Below are positions 44,925 to 53,947 of a DNA stretch of 64,000 nucleotides, piece by piece; the first letter of the stretch is position 1, and each line of letters starts with the position of its first letter. The stretch is from Candidatus Melainabacteria bacterium (lineage in GTDB: Bacteria; Cyanobacteriota; Vampirovibrionia; Obscuribacterales; Obscuribacteraceae). The DNA is taken from assembly GCA_016716405.1 (NCBI GenBank), contig JADJWK010000003.1, positions 813,322-877,321 on the forward strand. Reading direction: 5' to 3'. The notes under the pieces are model-generated. The model was not told where the DNA came from and made no database searches. It saw only the letters and a program-made list of their open reading frames with translations. A program made the position numbers and the translations under genes.

Positions 44925-46151
44925 ATGCGAACCGCGTTGCTACCCGACAGCATCATAAACGTACGTATACCGCGCTATTTTTCGCCGTCACGCTTCACAG
45001 ATCTCGAAAACTGTCCCCTCAAGGTCTTCGGGAATGAGAATGATAGACCTGGAATACTGCCACCATCGCCCGCGATGATGTACGGGAGCATGTTACATCA
45101 CATTCGAGAGCAACTTATTCTAGGTTGTTGGGGAAACTGTTCTCGAATTGATAATGCATTCGACTCTCTCTTCCAAAGTTCTAGCAAACAGATGGATGAG
45201 CTACTGCTGGGAGATCTGAGCACTTCTCGAATGGTACCACTCTCTCAGACTCTTGGTCGCACGATCTGGAATGCGAGGCGTCTGGAGCTCAGGGAGTGGC
45301 GTCGCCGCTCATCACTATCAACTGCACACCAAGCCCCTCGTCCTTTTGCATTCCAGCGTTTCTCGCATTCTGATTCTGATGGGTCAGATGTCGACCAGTG
45401 CGCTATAGGTCCAGAGGCTCTCGTCGTCTGTAACAAGTACCGAATTCGGGGACGCGCCGACCTAATCGATAAACGGAGTGACGGCGTCATCGAAATTACC
45501 GACTTCAAGACTGGCAGGTTGACTGACCGCAAAGGCAAGCCGATTGCAGCGTACTCGACTCAACTCAGCTTGTACGGACTTGCGGCAGAGAACTCCTTTC
45601 CAGATCATCAAATCCGTTTGTTTCTTGAAGGATACGACCGCATCCCTGTTCCATGGAGTAAAACACATCGATCAAACTGCATCCAGTCCATTCAGGTGGT
45701 CGAGGAGCAATTCCCGGTAAACACCGAAGTCAACGCAGAGGACCTTGCACGACCTGGTGCGTGTTGTGTCAACTGCCAGCTTCGGCCCATTTGCCCTGCT
45801 TATCTTAAAACAGCACCAGACTGGTGGTTCAATGATCCCAACCAACCAAGACCGATTCCTCTCGATACCTGGGGACGAGTAACCATGACCAAAGAGCGAG
45901 AGGATTCGGTCACGCTCGATTTAAGAGATGCGGCTGGCAGATCCGTAAGAATTGATGGACTAGCCTGGAGTAAGTTTTTGACTCCACCGGCAATTGGTGA
46001 GACGATGTACTTCTTCAACCTAGAACCAACTGAACGAACAATGTCTCATGGAGCTCGGATACACCCTCGAAACTTTCATGAGTTGCCTCCTGATGGTGGA
46101 AGGATTTTCAAGCGAGCTGCCACGCTCCAAGTCTACAGAGAATCCGACTAG
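44925..46151 (+). CDS. RecB/Cas4-type PD-(D/E)XK nuclease
   Basis: 408 residues, starting 7 bp after the helicase. Nuclease core: GRADLID (motif II Asp), IEITDFKTG (E/D-x-K region) and a QLSLYGLAAE helix (Q-motif). Four cysteines (C at the start in ENCPLKVFG, then CCVNCQLRPICPAY) fit the Cas4/AddB Fe-S cluster pattern. The last ~90 residues form an OB-like extension. Co-transcribed with the DruH/DruE-like genes, it is an uncommon third member and probably supplies DNA cleavage. Confidence 0.85.
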   Translation: MRTALLPDSIINVRIPRYFSPSRFTDLENCPLKVFGNENDRPGILPPSPAMMYGSMLHHIREQLILGCWGNCSRIDNAFDSLFQSSSKQMDELLLGDLSTSRMVPLSQTLGRTIWNARRLELREWRRRSSLSTAHQAPRPFAFQRFSHSDSDGSDVDQCAIGPEALVVCNKYRIRGRADLIDKRSDGVIEITDFKTGRLTDRKGKPIAAYSTQLSLYGLAAENSFPDHQIRLFLEGYDRIPVPWSKTHRSNCIQSIQVVEEQFPVNTEVNAEDLARPGACCVNCQLRPICPAYLKTAPDWWFNDPNQPRPIPLDTWGRVTMTKEREDSVTLDLRDAAGRSVRIDGLAWSKFLTPPAIGETMYFFNLEPTERTMSHGARIHPRNFHELPPDGGRIFKRAATLQVYRESD

Positions 46152-46155
46152 ATGA

Positions 46156-47418
46156 TCAGCCTTTGACACTATGAATATGAATACCTGAATGTCTGTGCTT
46201 TGCTTGTTTTATCTTGATCCAAGACTGAGATGAACAGATCTGAACAATTCTTTCCAATGCACGCTTACCGGACTCTTCCAGATCGGAGTCCAGAGGGAAG
46301 GAAATGCAGCCGATCTCGAAGTCACCAACCTGAAAGGTCTCATCACTGATAGGACTATCCGGATAAATCAAAAAGGCTTTCCGCGTTCGTTTGGCGGCCG
46401 CATAGGCTACTATTTGCTGCGCATCAGAAGAAACTGATTCTCCGGTCTTGTATTTAGTATCAGCAACACAAATCACGTCTGCTGTATCGCGACCGTACCA
46501 TACCAGGTCAATTCCCCACTGCACAGCCTCTTCGCTCGTAAGAACCACTCGAACCTGTGAACCGAAACGCCACTCCCGTGGTGTATTTTCTCTAAACCAT
46601 GCTGCTACAAACTGCTCGAAAAGCTGATCCATATTGACGAGAAAAGAAAGACTCTTCAATCTCTCATCTCCCTGTCGAGGACCAGTGTTCTCTATGAAGA
46701 AACGTGATATCGAATGAATAACCTCATAATCTCCATCGAGCCTATTGTAAGAAAGGCGACTGAAAATGTGCCTATCTATCTTAGGCTTTAGAGTCACAAC
46801 GCTTTCGAGAGATCGGAAAGCTCGCTGCACCAGATGTAGACTCTCATATCTAACCAGTCCTGTCCTCAAGATTCGATTCAGCGCGTATGCTGGAATTTGA
46901 TTCTCGATGACGTCGACTGTCTGCTGAGCAAAATCACAATGTACCTTTCCAGTCCAAGCCACTTCATGAAGTCGTCTAGTATCCAGTCTCCCTTTTACGA
47001 CTGATAGCTGCTCCTTGGTCCTCAAATACTTCTTCTGCAACCCTCGATTCGCCCGCTCCAGCACCAGCCTCGCGAGCACGATCGCCAGCGACTCGAAGAA
47101 CTCCTCCAAATTGGCGCTTCTCACCAGATCTCTATGAAACACAGCAGACTGAAGGCCATAGGCGTACTCCAACATTCTGAATATGTTTCCGATCGGTACC
47201 TTCGGTAGAATCGAGAGCCGATAATCATTCGACAGTCCTACTTCTCCTATCCAGCCTCTTGGCTGTAGGCACCACATATTCTCGGTCTTCGGCGAGGGAA
47301 AGTCGATATCAATCTTTGAACCATATCTCTGAAGAATCTCTTCTCCAATCTCCTTAGGAATCTCGTCCTTAGCAAACTGAGCCTTTGCTCGCTCTGTTAG
47401 CTCGATGATTCTGGTCAT
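46156..47418 (-). CDS. mcrC: McrC-like nuclease subunit
   Basis: 420 residues. McrC family layout: N-terminal beta domain (MWCLQPRGWIGEVGLSN, LSILPKV), middle helical region (LERANRGLQKKYL) and a C-terminal PD-(D/E)XK core (WGIDLVWYGRDT, then VADTKYK). It is the cleavage subunit acting with McrB. The ATG overlaps the mcrB stop (ATGA), and its 3' end converges on the nuclease gene 5 bp away. Confidence 0.92.
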   Translation of the reverse strand: MTRIIELTERAKAQFAKDEIPKEIGEEILQRYGSKIDIDFPSPKTENMWCLQPRGWIGEVGLSNDYRLSILPKVPIGNIFRMLEYAYGLQSAVFHRDLVRSANLEEFFESLAIVLARLVLERANRGLQKKYLRTKEQLSVVKGRLDTRRLHEVAWTGKVHCDFAQQTVDVIENQIPAYALNRILRTGLVRYESLHLVQRAFRSLESVVTLKPKIDRHIFSRLSYNRLDGDYEVIHSISRFFIENTGPRQGDERLKSLSFLVNMDQLFEQFVAAWFRENTPREWRFGSQVRVVLTSEEAVQWGIDLVWYGRDTADVICVADTKYKTGESVSSDAQQIVAYAAAKRTRKAFLIYPDSPISDETFQVGDFEIGCISFPLDSDLEESGKRALERIVQICSSQSWIKIKQAKHRHSGIHIHSVKG

Positions 47419-48776
47419 GGCAGGAGCTTAGATCGAAGCTTCGTCCAATTGAATCGTTCAATCCTATCGAGTCTATCGAAGAAACACTCTTCCAGGTATG
47501 GTTCGATCTCAGTCTTCCAGATCTCTCCGATTCTGCCCTTTAGATCATCCACCAGGAAGTAGGATGGACCGAGAGATAGATTCTCATCGTTTATTTCGCG
47601 ATTGATTTCCTCAAGAACCTTGATCAGCCTATCGGCATCATATCCTTGCCGCGCAAGATAGGTTCTCATCAACTCGTAATCCGGTTTTAATTTGATGAAT
47701 GCAAATCGCCGCCGAATTGCATAATCGACTAGAGCAATCGAGCGGTCTGCCGTGTTCATAGTACCCAAGACCAAAACGTTGTCTGGAATCGAAAACTGCT
47801 TACCGCTCGGGAGCGTCAACTCTTCCCCTCTATACTCTAAGAGATACAGGCACTCACCCAGCACTCTTGCCAAATCGGCCCTGTTTATCTCGTCGATGAT
47901 GAATACTGATGTATCAAGTTCTCTGCAATCCTCGCAAAACTCCTTGAAGACACCATCCTGCCACGCGTATAGAATGACACCATCTTCGGTCTCAGGTCGA
48001 ATTCCCTCGATGAAGTCCTCATACGAGTATGATGGATGCAACTGCGTCATCTGTATTACACCGTTGCCGCCAGAACAGAAATATCTAGCAAGCAAATCGG
48101 CCAAGAACGTCTTTCCAGTTCCTGGAGGTCCATAAAGAATCGCCTGTCTTTTTCGAGCAATCGCGTCTGTCCAAGTAGTCAATGTTTCGATATCAATCCC
48201 GGTTTGTGCCGAGATTTCGTCTAAAGATATCGGCTCCATTGATCTACCATGCTCTCTGGTGTGCTTGACGGTGCCGATGGCTGCGGGTCGCACTCCATCG
48301 CTCAACTCGACTTCGTCTATCTTTGCCTCAGGAAACGCAGACTTCAGTTTCGCACCGATCTCGCTTCCCTTTCTCATCGTTATATGAACGACCCGACCAG
48401 AGCGTCTTCCACCTTCCTTGTCCAAGACAACGAGGACGACTGACTCTAGATGAAGCTCCTCGAGTCCTTGAATACAGTACTTGGCTCCTCGATCGATTAG
48501 AGAGCTTATCTCTCCTTCGGAAGTCGGTGGTGGCTCCAGAAAGATGCAACCAACAACGACCGTCCTTTTGGCTTCTTGAAGCCGTCGATAGACATTCTCG
48601 ATTTTGGAGCTATCCTTGCCGGCGTATCGAACTGTGACCTGCTCCGTATCGACCTCGGACAAATCTGCGAACCAGTTTCGAAAAGCCTTCCATTTAGCTG
48701 AGCTCTTGGATGAAAGATCACTTGGCAGTCGCGAAACCAGCTCTTCGAATTCTTTCTTGATCTCGCCCGAGGACAT
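47415..48776 (-). CDS. mcrB: McrB-like GTPase subunit
   Basis: 453 residues. An N-terminal ~170-residue domain of unrecognised type (not the classic McrB DNA-binding domain) probably sets target specificity. The AAA+ domain follows: Walker A YGPPGTGKT, pore region HPSYSYEDFIEGIRP, Walker B VFIIDEINRADLA, and GTP-signature MNTADRS (NTxD). It translocates DNA and activates McrC. It sits 41 bp after the methyltransferase gene on the same strand. Confidence 0.93.
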   Translation of the reverse strand: MSSGEIKKEFEELVSRLPSDLSSKSSAKWKAFRNWFADLSEVDTEQVTVRYAGKDSSKIENVYRRLQEAKRTVVVGCIFLEPPPTSEGEISSLIDRGAKYCIQGLEELHLESVVLVVLDKEGGRRSGRVVHITMRKGSEIGAKLKSAFPEAKIDEVELSDGVRPAAIGTVKHTREHGRSMEPISLDEISAQTGIDIETLTTWTDAIARKRQAILYGPPGTGKTFLADLLARYFCSGGNGVIQMTQLHPSYSYEDFIEGIRPETEDGVILYAWQDGVFKEFCEDCRELDTSVFIIDEINRADLARVLGECLYLLEYRGEELTLPSGKQFSIPDNVLVLGTMNTADRSIALVDYAIRRRFAFIKLKPDYELMRTYLARQGYDADRLIKVLEEINREINDENLSLGPSYFLVDDLKGRIGEIWKTEIEPYLEECFFDRLDRIERFNWTKLRSKLLP

Positions 48777-48817
48777 CGAATTTTCTTTCTAGTGAGAAGC
48801 TACTTGCAAATATATCA

Positions 48818-49999
48818 TCAGTTATTCAACTCAATTGAACTCAGGTGATTCCTGAGTGAAGTCAAGAACCGGTCGGAGTACACGACACTGCACTTTTCGC
48901 TTGACGTTCTGCTTAGAAATCCAGCTGTCGCTTTGGCAGATAACTCACGCATATCGTGATTGAGGAATTTCGATATACGAACTGCATTCGGTTGCTCAGG
49001 CCATGCACCAATCGTCTGAATATAAGCCTTGCCGTCGCGTCCCCATGCAGCTGTAGGCCAGGAATCTCCAACAGGCCGAGCGATATAGTCCTTGTTGAAG
49101 GTTCCAGGTTTATTCAAGCGATGTCCGACCCAACTAGCTACCTTCGAACATACTGCATTACCGACTAGCTTCCATCGCAGTGATTCACGATGCCCCGCCT
49201 TTACGGCTGGTAATGTCCAGTTCTCTGGAAATCCCTGAAGCCGTTCGGCATCTCGTATGTCGGGAGTACCCACGAAGTCCTCGCTAGGCAACCAAATTGC
49301 TGGTGGTGACGGAATTCCCAGACCTGAACCACCTTTTATCGGCGGGACGGACTCGATCGCCCAGCCGACTCCTCTAATTCCTTCGGTCCAATAGAACCCA
49401 TATGCCAATCCATCTTCGATGTCTGTCGGTTTCTCGCTCCCGAAGGGTGGCTCTTCATCATCAGCAAATAAGACTGCTCGAGGATCATCGATTCTCGACG
49501 CAACGAGAATCACGCGATGGCGCCTCTGTGGCACGCCAAATGCTCTTGCATCAACGACACGATAGGCCCAGCTGTAGCCGAGATCCTCCAGGCTGCTGAT
49601 CAAGTACTTCATTGCCTTGCCGCGATCAAGTTTCAACATGTTCGGAACGTTCTCGATTAGCAACCAGTCGGGCTTGTATCTCTTCCTGTCGATCAGTCGA
49701 AAGAGGTGCCCAACCAGACCAGAGTTCTTGCCCTTGATTCCTTGCTTTTGGCCTGCAAGGCTCAAATCTTGACAAGGAAAGCCGGCTGCAATCAAATCAC
49801 AATTCGGCAATGTCTTAAGTTTCGTGATATCGGACTTTAGCGGAATGTCCGGAAACTGATGTCTTAGTACTGCCTGTGCAGCTTCATCTATCTCGCAGAA
49901 TAGTTTCGTTGAATGGCCGGCCGATTGCAGGCCTAACTCGATACCGCCGATCCCAGAAAAGAGGCTGACGACGCAGAGACCACTGTAAGATTTACTCAT
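48818..49999 (-). CDS. DNA (cytosine-5) methyltransferase
   Basis: 393 residues with the conserved motifs: I FSGIGGIELGL, IV GFPCQDLS (catalytic Cys), VI LIENVPN, VIII QRRHRVILVAS and X VGNAV. AAAGGAG precedes ATG 49999. The target-recognition region is between VIII and IX (~180-260). Co-directional with mcrB and mcrC, it resembles LlaJI-type systems in which McrBC-like genes restrict and the 5mC enzyme protects; vsr is divergent. Confidence 0.95.
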   Translation of the reverse strand: MSKSYSGLCVVSLFSGIGGIELGLQSAGHSTKLFCEIDEAAQAVLRHQFPDIPLKSDITKLKTLPNCDLIAAGFPCQDLSLAGQKQGIKGKNSGLVGHLFRLIDRKRYKPDWLLIENVPNMLKLDRGKAMKYLISSLEDLGYSWAYRVVDARAFGVPQRRHRVILVASRIDDPRAVLFADDEEPPFGSEKPTDIEDGLAYGFYWTEGIRGVGWAIESVPPIKGGSGLGIPSPPAIWLPSEDFVGTPDIRDAERLQGFPENWTLPAVKAGHRESLRWKLVGNAVCSKVASWVGHRLNKPGTFNKDYIARPVGDSWPTAAWGRDGKAYIQTIGAWPEQPNAVRISKFLNHDMRELSAKATAGFLSRTSSEKCSVVYSDRFLTSLRNHLSSIELNN

Positions 50000-50263
50000 G
50001 GTATCTTCTCCTTTATGCCCAGAACTAGTTGACGACTGCTTGGGACAAAAAGTTCAATCTAGAATATATCTACGTATTCGCGGCCAGTCAATGAACTTGG
50101 TATCAAGAATGGTGCATATTTGTTTTAGCTACATTCGATCTATATGGTATATGCGCTGCAAATCGAAGCGTGATGTCCTGGTCGTCTATTACTGCCGATT
50201 AATGGAAATACTTGAGGATTTCTTAGAATGGTACTTGAAAGCCAATACGCTCATACGTCTATC
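50000..50263. promoter_or_regulatory. Divergent promoter region of the 5mC methyltransferase and vsr
   Basis: 264 bp between two outward-reading genes and locally A/T-richer than its surroundings. It must carry both promoters; I could not assign confident -10/-35 boxes. Confidence 0.4.
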
Positions 50264-50689
50264 ATGCCGTCACCCCGATCCAGCAAGAAAACTCCAATGT
50301 CGCGCTCTGAGCAGATGAAGCGCGTCAAGAGCAAGGATTCTAAGGCCGAGAAAGCACTTCGCTCCGCGCTCCACAAGAAAGGTCTGCGTTACCGCATCCA
50401 TAGTCGAATTGAAGGGGTTACGGTCGACATAGTTTTTGTGCGTTCAAGACTCGCTGTTATGGTTGATGGATGTTTCTGGCATGGATGCCCGCTTCATGCT
50501 ACCTTTCCGAAAACCAATGAAGCCTACTGGCTTCCAAAGCTGGCTGAAAATAAAGAGAGAGATAGCAGACAAACAAAGAAATTGGCTGATGCAGGCTGGA
50601 CGGTGATACGGGCATGGGAGCACGAGTGCTTGCCTCCCTCACCATTCTTGGTATCACGAATTATAAGAAGTGTCGAAGAGCACGGTTAG
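50264..50689 (+). CDS. vsr: Very short patch repair endonuclease (Vsr)
   Basis: About 141 residues from ATG 50264 (the open frame begins 50228). Vsr hallmarks: MSRSEQMKRVKSKDSKAE, VDIVFVRSRLAVMVDGCFWHGCP (catalytic Asp and zinc/His region) and AGWTVIRAWEHE. It nicks T:G mismatches made by deamination of 5mC, in keeping with the adjacent divergent 5mC methyltransferase. Confidence 0.93.
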   Translation: MPSPRSSKKTPMSRSEQMKRVKSKDSKAEKALRSALHKKGLRYRIHSRIEGVTVDIVFVRSRLAVMVDGCFWHGCPLHATFPKTNEAYWLPKLAENKERDSRQTKKLADAGWTVIRAWEHECLPPSPFLVSRIIRSVEEHG

Positions 50690-50828
50690 TTTATGCAGTT
50701 GCAAGAATCCTCCTATCCTTTTCGAACCCAAGCCTCGAAATAGTACCATACAACCGTATGGCAAGTCAATACCATGAGACTCGAACTTTAGTTCCTTCAA
50801 CGAAAAGTTGCCTAACTTAGATTTTTGA

Positions 50829-51431
50829 TCACTTGACGCTGCCGAATCGTGCCCGATATCCAGGAAGGCATGTGCATTCTTTTGCCCGCTCCTCTCCAAG
50901 CAGAGAAATTACCTCCTCAGTGCGTTCATGCGGAATACGCATCCGTCCTTCACGAAGTGCCAGATAGAGCGTTTCAATTGACTGTCTATGACCGAGTGAT
51001 TGGATTACCGAAGGATGGCGAAGTAGTTCTAGTGACCATGCAGGCTCTAATGTCCCAAGGGCGGTTGCTCGTGCCCGTCCTTTCCTTTCATCGATTACTG
51101 GAGTCATTTGCCGATGAAACGCGATTGCTATAGTGGCGGCTTCACCGTCATCCAAGTGCGCAATAAGATCACCAAACAACTCGATCTCATCGTCCATTAA
51201 ATCGGCTACGGTCACTATCCGTCTCGCAACAAGCATTTCTAGGAAGGAGTATTCACCATTGGTGCGACTGATCTCATTGTCGAGTTCGGCTTCTACGACA
51301 CTAGCTACGAGAAAATCGCAAGGAATAGCTGACAAAATGCGTTCGCCGTTTGCACACGCATGGAGGTTTATGACAACACTAGTGTCAATAATGTGTGATG
51401 ACACACTACCTCGGAAGCTTGAGTTGCTCAT
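50829..51431 (-). CDS. PIN-domain toxin-like protein
   Basis: About 200 residues from ATG 51431. PIN features: HIIDTSVVINL (first Asp), VVEAELDNEIS (Glu), LDDGEAATIAIA (D-x-E) and TPVIDERKGRARA (last Asp). PIN domains are Mg-dependent RNases. The start overlaps the end of the XRE-ImmA gene by ~26 bp. XRE-COG2856 proteins with downstream PIN partners have been predicted as toxin-antitoxin pairs. Confidence 0.85.
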   Translation of the reverse strand: MSNSSFRGSVSSHIIDTSVVINLHACANGERILSAIPCDFLVASVVEAELDNEISRTNGEYSFLEMLVARRIVTVADLMDDEIELFGDLIAHLDDGEAATIAIAFHRQMTPVIDERKGRARATALGTLEPAWSLELLRHPSVIQSLGHRQSIETLYLALREGRMRIPHERTEEVISLLGEERAKECTCLPGYRARFGSVK

Positions 51432-52602
51432 CACTCTCTTCTTCCTCAAGCTCGATTTCGTCTATGATTTTGCGAAGCTCTAGTCGCCCTACTTTCAGCA
51501 ATTCTGAGAGTTGACCTTCCGACATGAGACCACGCTTCCAGGCTGCGTGCGCCATGAGGCTCATCCGATGCGAAAGTGAACGATTCGCATCACTCTCGGC
51601 AGGATCAGTCCGATAAGCCGCCTCGCCTAGAATCTCCTTCGCCTGATTGTCAGTTATGCCGCCATTATCTTGGAACCAATCCCAGGTGCCTTTTTTTGCG
51701 AGTCCTAGTTCCTCTAGCCTTCGTACGCATGCTTCGCGAGATATAGCATATTCATTGGCAAGAAGAATTACCAAACGACGAGTCAGTCTGTCGGTAGCGG
51801 TTATATTTCTCCATCGATTGAAACTCGCTGAGAAACATAGAGCCGGTGTGAGAAACTCACGCCCGAATATGTTGGCATAACGCTCCTCGCGTGACAAAAA
51901 CTTCTCATCCGTCTCAAGCACTTCTGGATTGCGACGAGTACCGACGAAATGTCCGAGTTCGTGTGCAGCCGACTGAGTTCGCCGCTGCACAGGGTGATTT
52001 GCATTTAGAAAGATGCAGGCACCTACAGTATCATCGTATGTGAATAATCCTGCGACCCTGGATTTCGTAGAGAGTTTACGCTGGTATAGCCGGATGCCTA
52101 AGCGATCTTGAACAATTGAAAAAATGTCGACGATTGGACCCCTCAGACCGAGAAAGCTACGGAGTTCGTCAGCATGTTCTTGTGCAAGTCTAGCAATATC
52201 ACCAGAACTAATACCCTGTTCAGGAGGGTAGTTTCGCCGTTCTCCAATGCCGAGTACATTTTCAAGTTCTACATCTGCCTTGATCAAGTTGTTGAACAGC
52301 TCGACAGCTTCAGCGGTGTGGCTGTCCTCTGTCTCCATGAGCTTCCGAAACCGTGGCATCAAATCTGTATGGACAGCCTCTCTACGCATCAGGGCATTAA
52401 CGGAAGTGCCATAGTGATGTGCAAGGACCTGAAGTTCCTTGATTCGTACACGGCGGACTCCTTGCTCAATTGAAACGAGCGTTGGACGCGATACCTCGAT
52501 GAATTGAGCTGCTTCATCTTGTTTGATACCAGCAGTCTCTCGAGCTAGTCTTAGACGGCGCCCAATCTCTTGTGCACTAAGTTCATTCAGGTCGATCATC
52601 AT
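51406..52602 (-). CDS. XRE HTH - ImmA/IrrE metallopeptidase fusion
   Basis: About 398 residues from ATG 52602, chosen for GAGGAGG just upstream. The N-terminal XRE helix-turn-helix (GIKQDEAAQFIEVSRPTLVS) is followed after a linker by an ImmA/IrrE peptidase domain with the HExxH motif as AAHELGHFVG. Such proteins regulate or unleash partner toxins, sometimes by cleaving a repressor. The ends overlap both the QueC-like gene (20 bp) and the PIN gene, so the order of translation is fixed. Confidence 0.9.
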   Translation of the reverse strand: MMIDLNELSAQEIGRRLRLARETAGIKQDEAAQFIEVSRPTLVSIEQGVRRVRIKELQVLAHHYGTSVNALMRREAVHTDLMPRFRKLMETEDSHTAEAVELFNNLIKADVELENVLGIGERRNYPPEQGISSGDIARLAQEHADELRSFLGLRGPIVDIFSIVQDRLGIRLYQRKLSTKSRVAGLFTYDDTVGACIFLNANHPVQRRTQSAAHELGHFVGTRRNPEVLETDEKFLSREERYANIFGREFLTPALCFSASFNRWRNITATDRLTRRLVILLANEYAISREACVRRLEELGLAKKGTWDWFQDNGGITDNQAKEILGEAAYRTDPAESDANRSLSHRMSLMAHAAWKRGLMSEGQLSELLKVGRLELRKIIDEIELEEEESDEQLKLPR

Positions 52603-53947
52603 GCGCCTCCTCAACCCAACTATGCAAGAAACTCTTACCTCCTTGTGCAGAGAGAAATGAATGCCATTCCTGTCCATGATTTGATAACAGCGTTCGCAAG
52701 TTCTTTAGAGTGTCCTGCACGCTAGCTCTGGTGGCTTCAGCTATCTCTAACACATAAACAAAAAGATCATCATCAGAAAAGCTCGCCATATCTGCCAACT
52801 GTTGAAAATGCCGAGCTCCCACACTGCCATATTCGATCATTCTAGTTCGATCATTGTGATTTGGAATCGCCGTCATTGCTTGGTAAATGTCTGAAGCGCT
52901 CAAGTCGTTGATGACATACGTACCCGGTGTCTCAAAAACAGCAGCAGTGTGTAGACTGATGCGTCTTAACAAGCACGCAGCACAGAGCCCACATTGCAGT
53001 CTTCTTCCACCCACATTTACGACATGGCGCGTCTGCCAACAAGATCGTGTGTTTGTCAGATGATCAGGGTGCTTTTTCGGAAGTTTTAGAAAGTCCAGCA
53101 CGGTCTGTCCTTTCGTAAACCAGAGACGTGGTTGCTCGAATTGAACCTCGTAACCAAGCAGTTCTCGCGCAAAGACTTCCATCTTTCTGAAAAATGCCGG
53201 GTAGTTGCGGTAGTCTGCATAGATTCCATGCAAAGGCAAAATCGCAGGACCAAGAGCGCCTTGACCGCTTTCGGGTACTATAACTCTCTTGAGCTTTCGA
53301 ATGTGGGCAGCAATTACTGTGATCGCTGCAAATTGAAATGACCGTGAGCGAAAGCTGCTCTCTCTCGCAATAACATTCTTTACCCTAAACGGAATTTGAG
53401 TGAAGAAGGAATCCCCGTCTTGTGCGTGATGGAGGGTGTTTGCGACTCGAATGCAGAGAGCTTCATCTCGGCTGCCACTAAGCGCAGAAACTGCGCGAGA
53501 ATCGAGGCCGTCACTGTAGGCAATGGCGAAGGTCTTGTGATCATTGAAATACAGCTTCAGTTGACGAAATTCGCATGGCCTAAGATTGCTCGCTCGAACA
53601 AAGTCGAATCTCCAAGTATCGCCGGTCAGATACTTTAGTACTTGCTCAAGGCTGTCTCTAACTCTCGGCGCCTGCCAAGTCTTAATCTCAATGACAGGAA
53701 CGGTTAGATATAAATCCCGAGACCAGGATAGTGGACGTTTCCATTTGCGATCTGCAAACTCGACTGCAGCAGACAGAACTAAGAGATCATAATGAATAGG
53801 CTGGCAGCCGCCTACAGCAAGTGCATCAAGGACTTCTGTATCAAAAACTATCTGGTCACCAATGGTGGCATATTCAGACCAGCCGTCTTGATTCCTTTGG
53901 TCTCTGTCTAGCACGCAAAGATTCAGCTTCCTTTCATTTGCACTCAT
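52583..53947 (-). CDS. QueC-like PP-loop enzyme
   Basis: 454 residues. A PP-loop ATP pyrophosphatase motif variant AYSDGLDSRAVSALSG lies near residue 152, ESGQGALGP near 250, and a zinc site (QCGLCAACLLRR plus an upstream SCW) near 330. This matches the QueC family (7-cyano-7-deazaguanine synthesis), with a ~140-residue N-terminal extension. QueC-like enzymes recur in defence (QatC, CBASS Cap9). The start overlaps the upstream stop (ATGA). Confidence 0.82.
   Translation of the reverse strand: MSANERKLNLCVLDRDQRNQDGWSEYATIGDQIVFDTEVLDALAVGGCQPIHYDLLVLSAAVEFADRKWKRPLSWSRDLYLTVPVIEIKTWQAPRVRDSLEQVLKYLTGDTWRFDFVRASNLRPCEFRQLKLYFNDHKTFAIAYSDGLDSRAVSALSGSRDEALCIRVANTLHHAQDGDSFFTQIPFRVKNVIARESSFRSRSFQFAAITVIAAHIRKLKRVIVPESGQGALGPAILPLHGIYADYRNYPAFFRKMEVFARELLGYEVQFEQPRLWFTKGQTVLDFLKLPKKHPDHLTNTRSCWQTRHVVNVGGRRLQCGLCAACLLRRISLHTAAVFETPGTYVINDLSASDIYQAMTAIPNHNDRTRMIEYGSVGARHFQQLADMASFSDDDLFVYVLEIAEATRASVQDTLKNLRTLLSNHGQEWHSFLSAQGGKSFLHSWVEEAHDDRPE

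Noticed and set aside
35250..46151. DISARM or Dpd assignment for the helicase operon
   Set aside because: DISARM splits helicase and DUF1998 into DrmA and DrmB and has a PLD gene; Dpd needs a TGT-like DpdA. Neither is present.
52583..53947. Housekeeping QueC for queuosine synthesis
   Set aside because: It is twice the usual length, has a variant PP-loop, and lies in a toxin-antitoxin-like operon without queD or queE.
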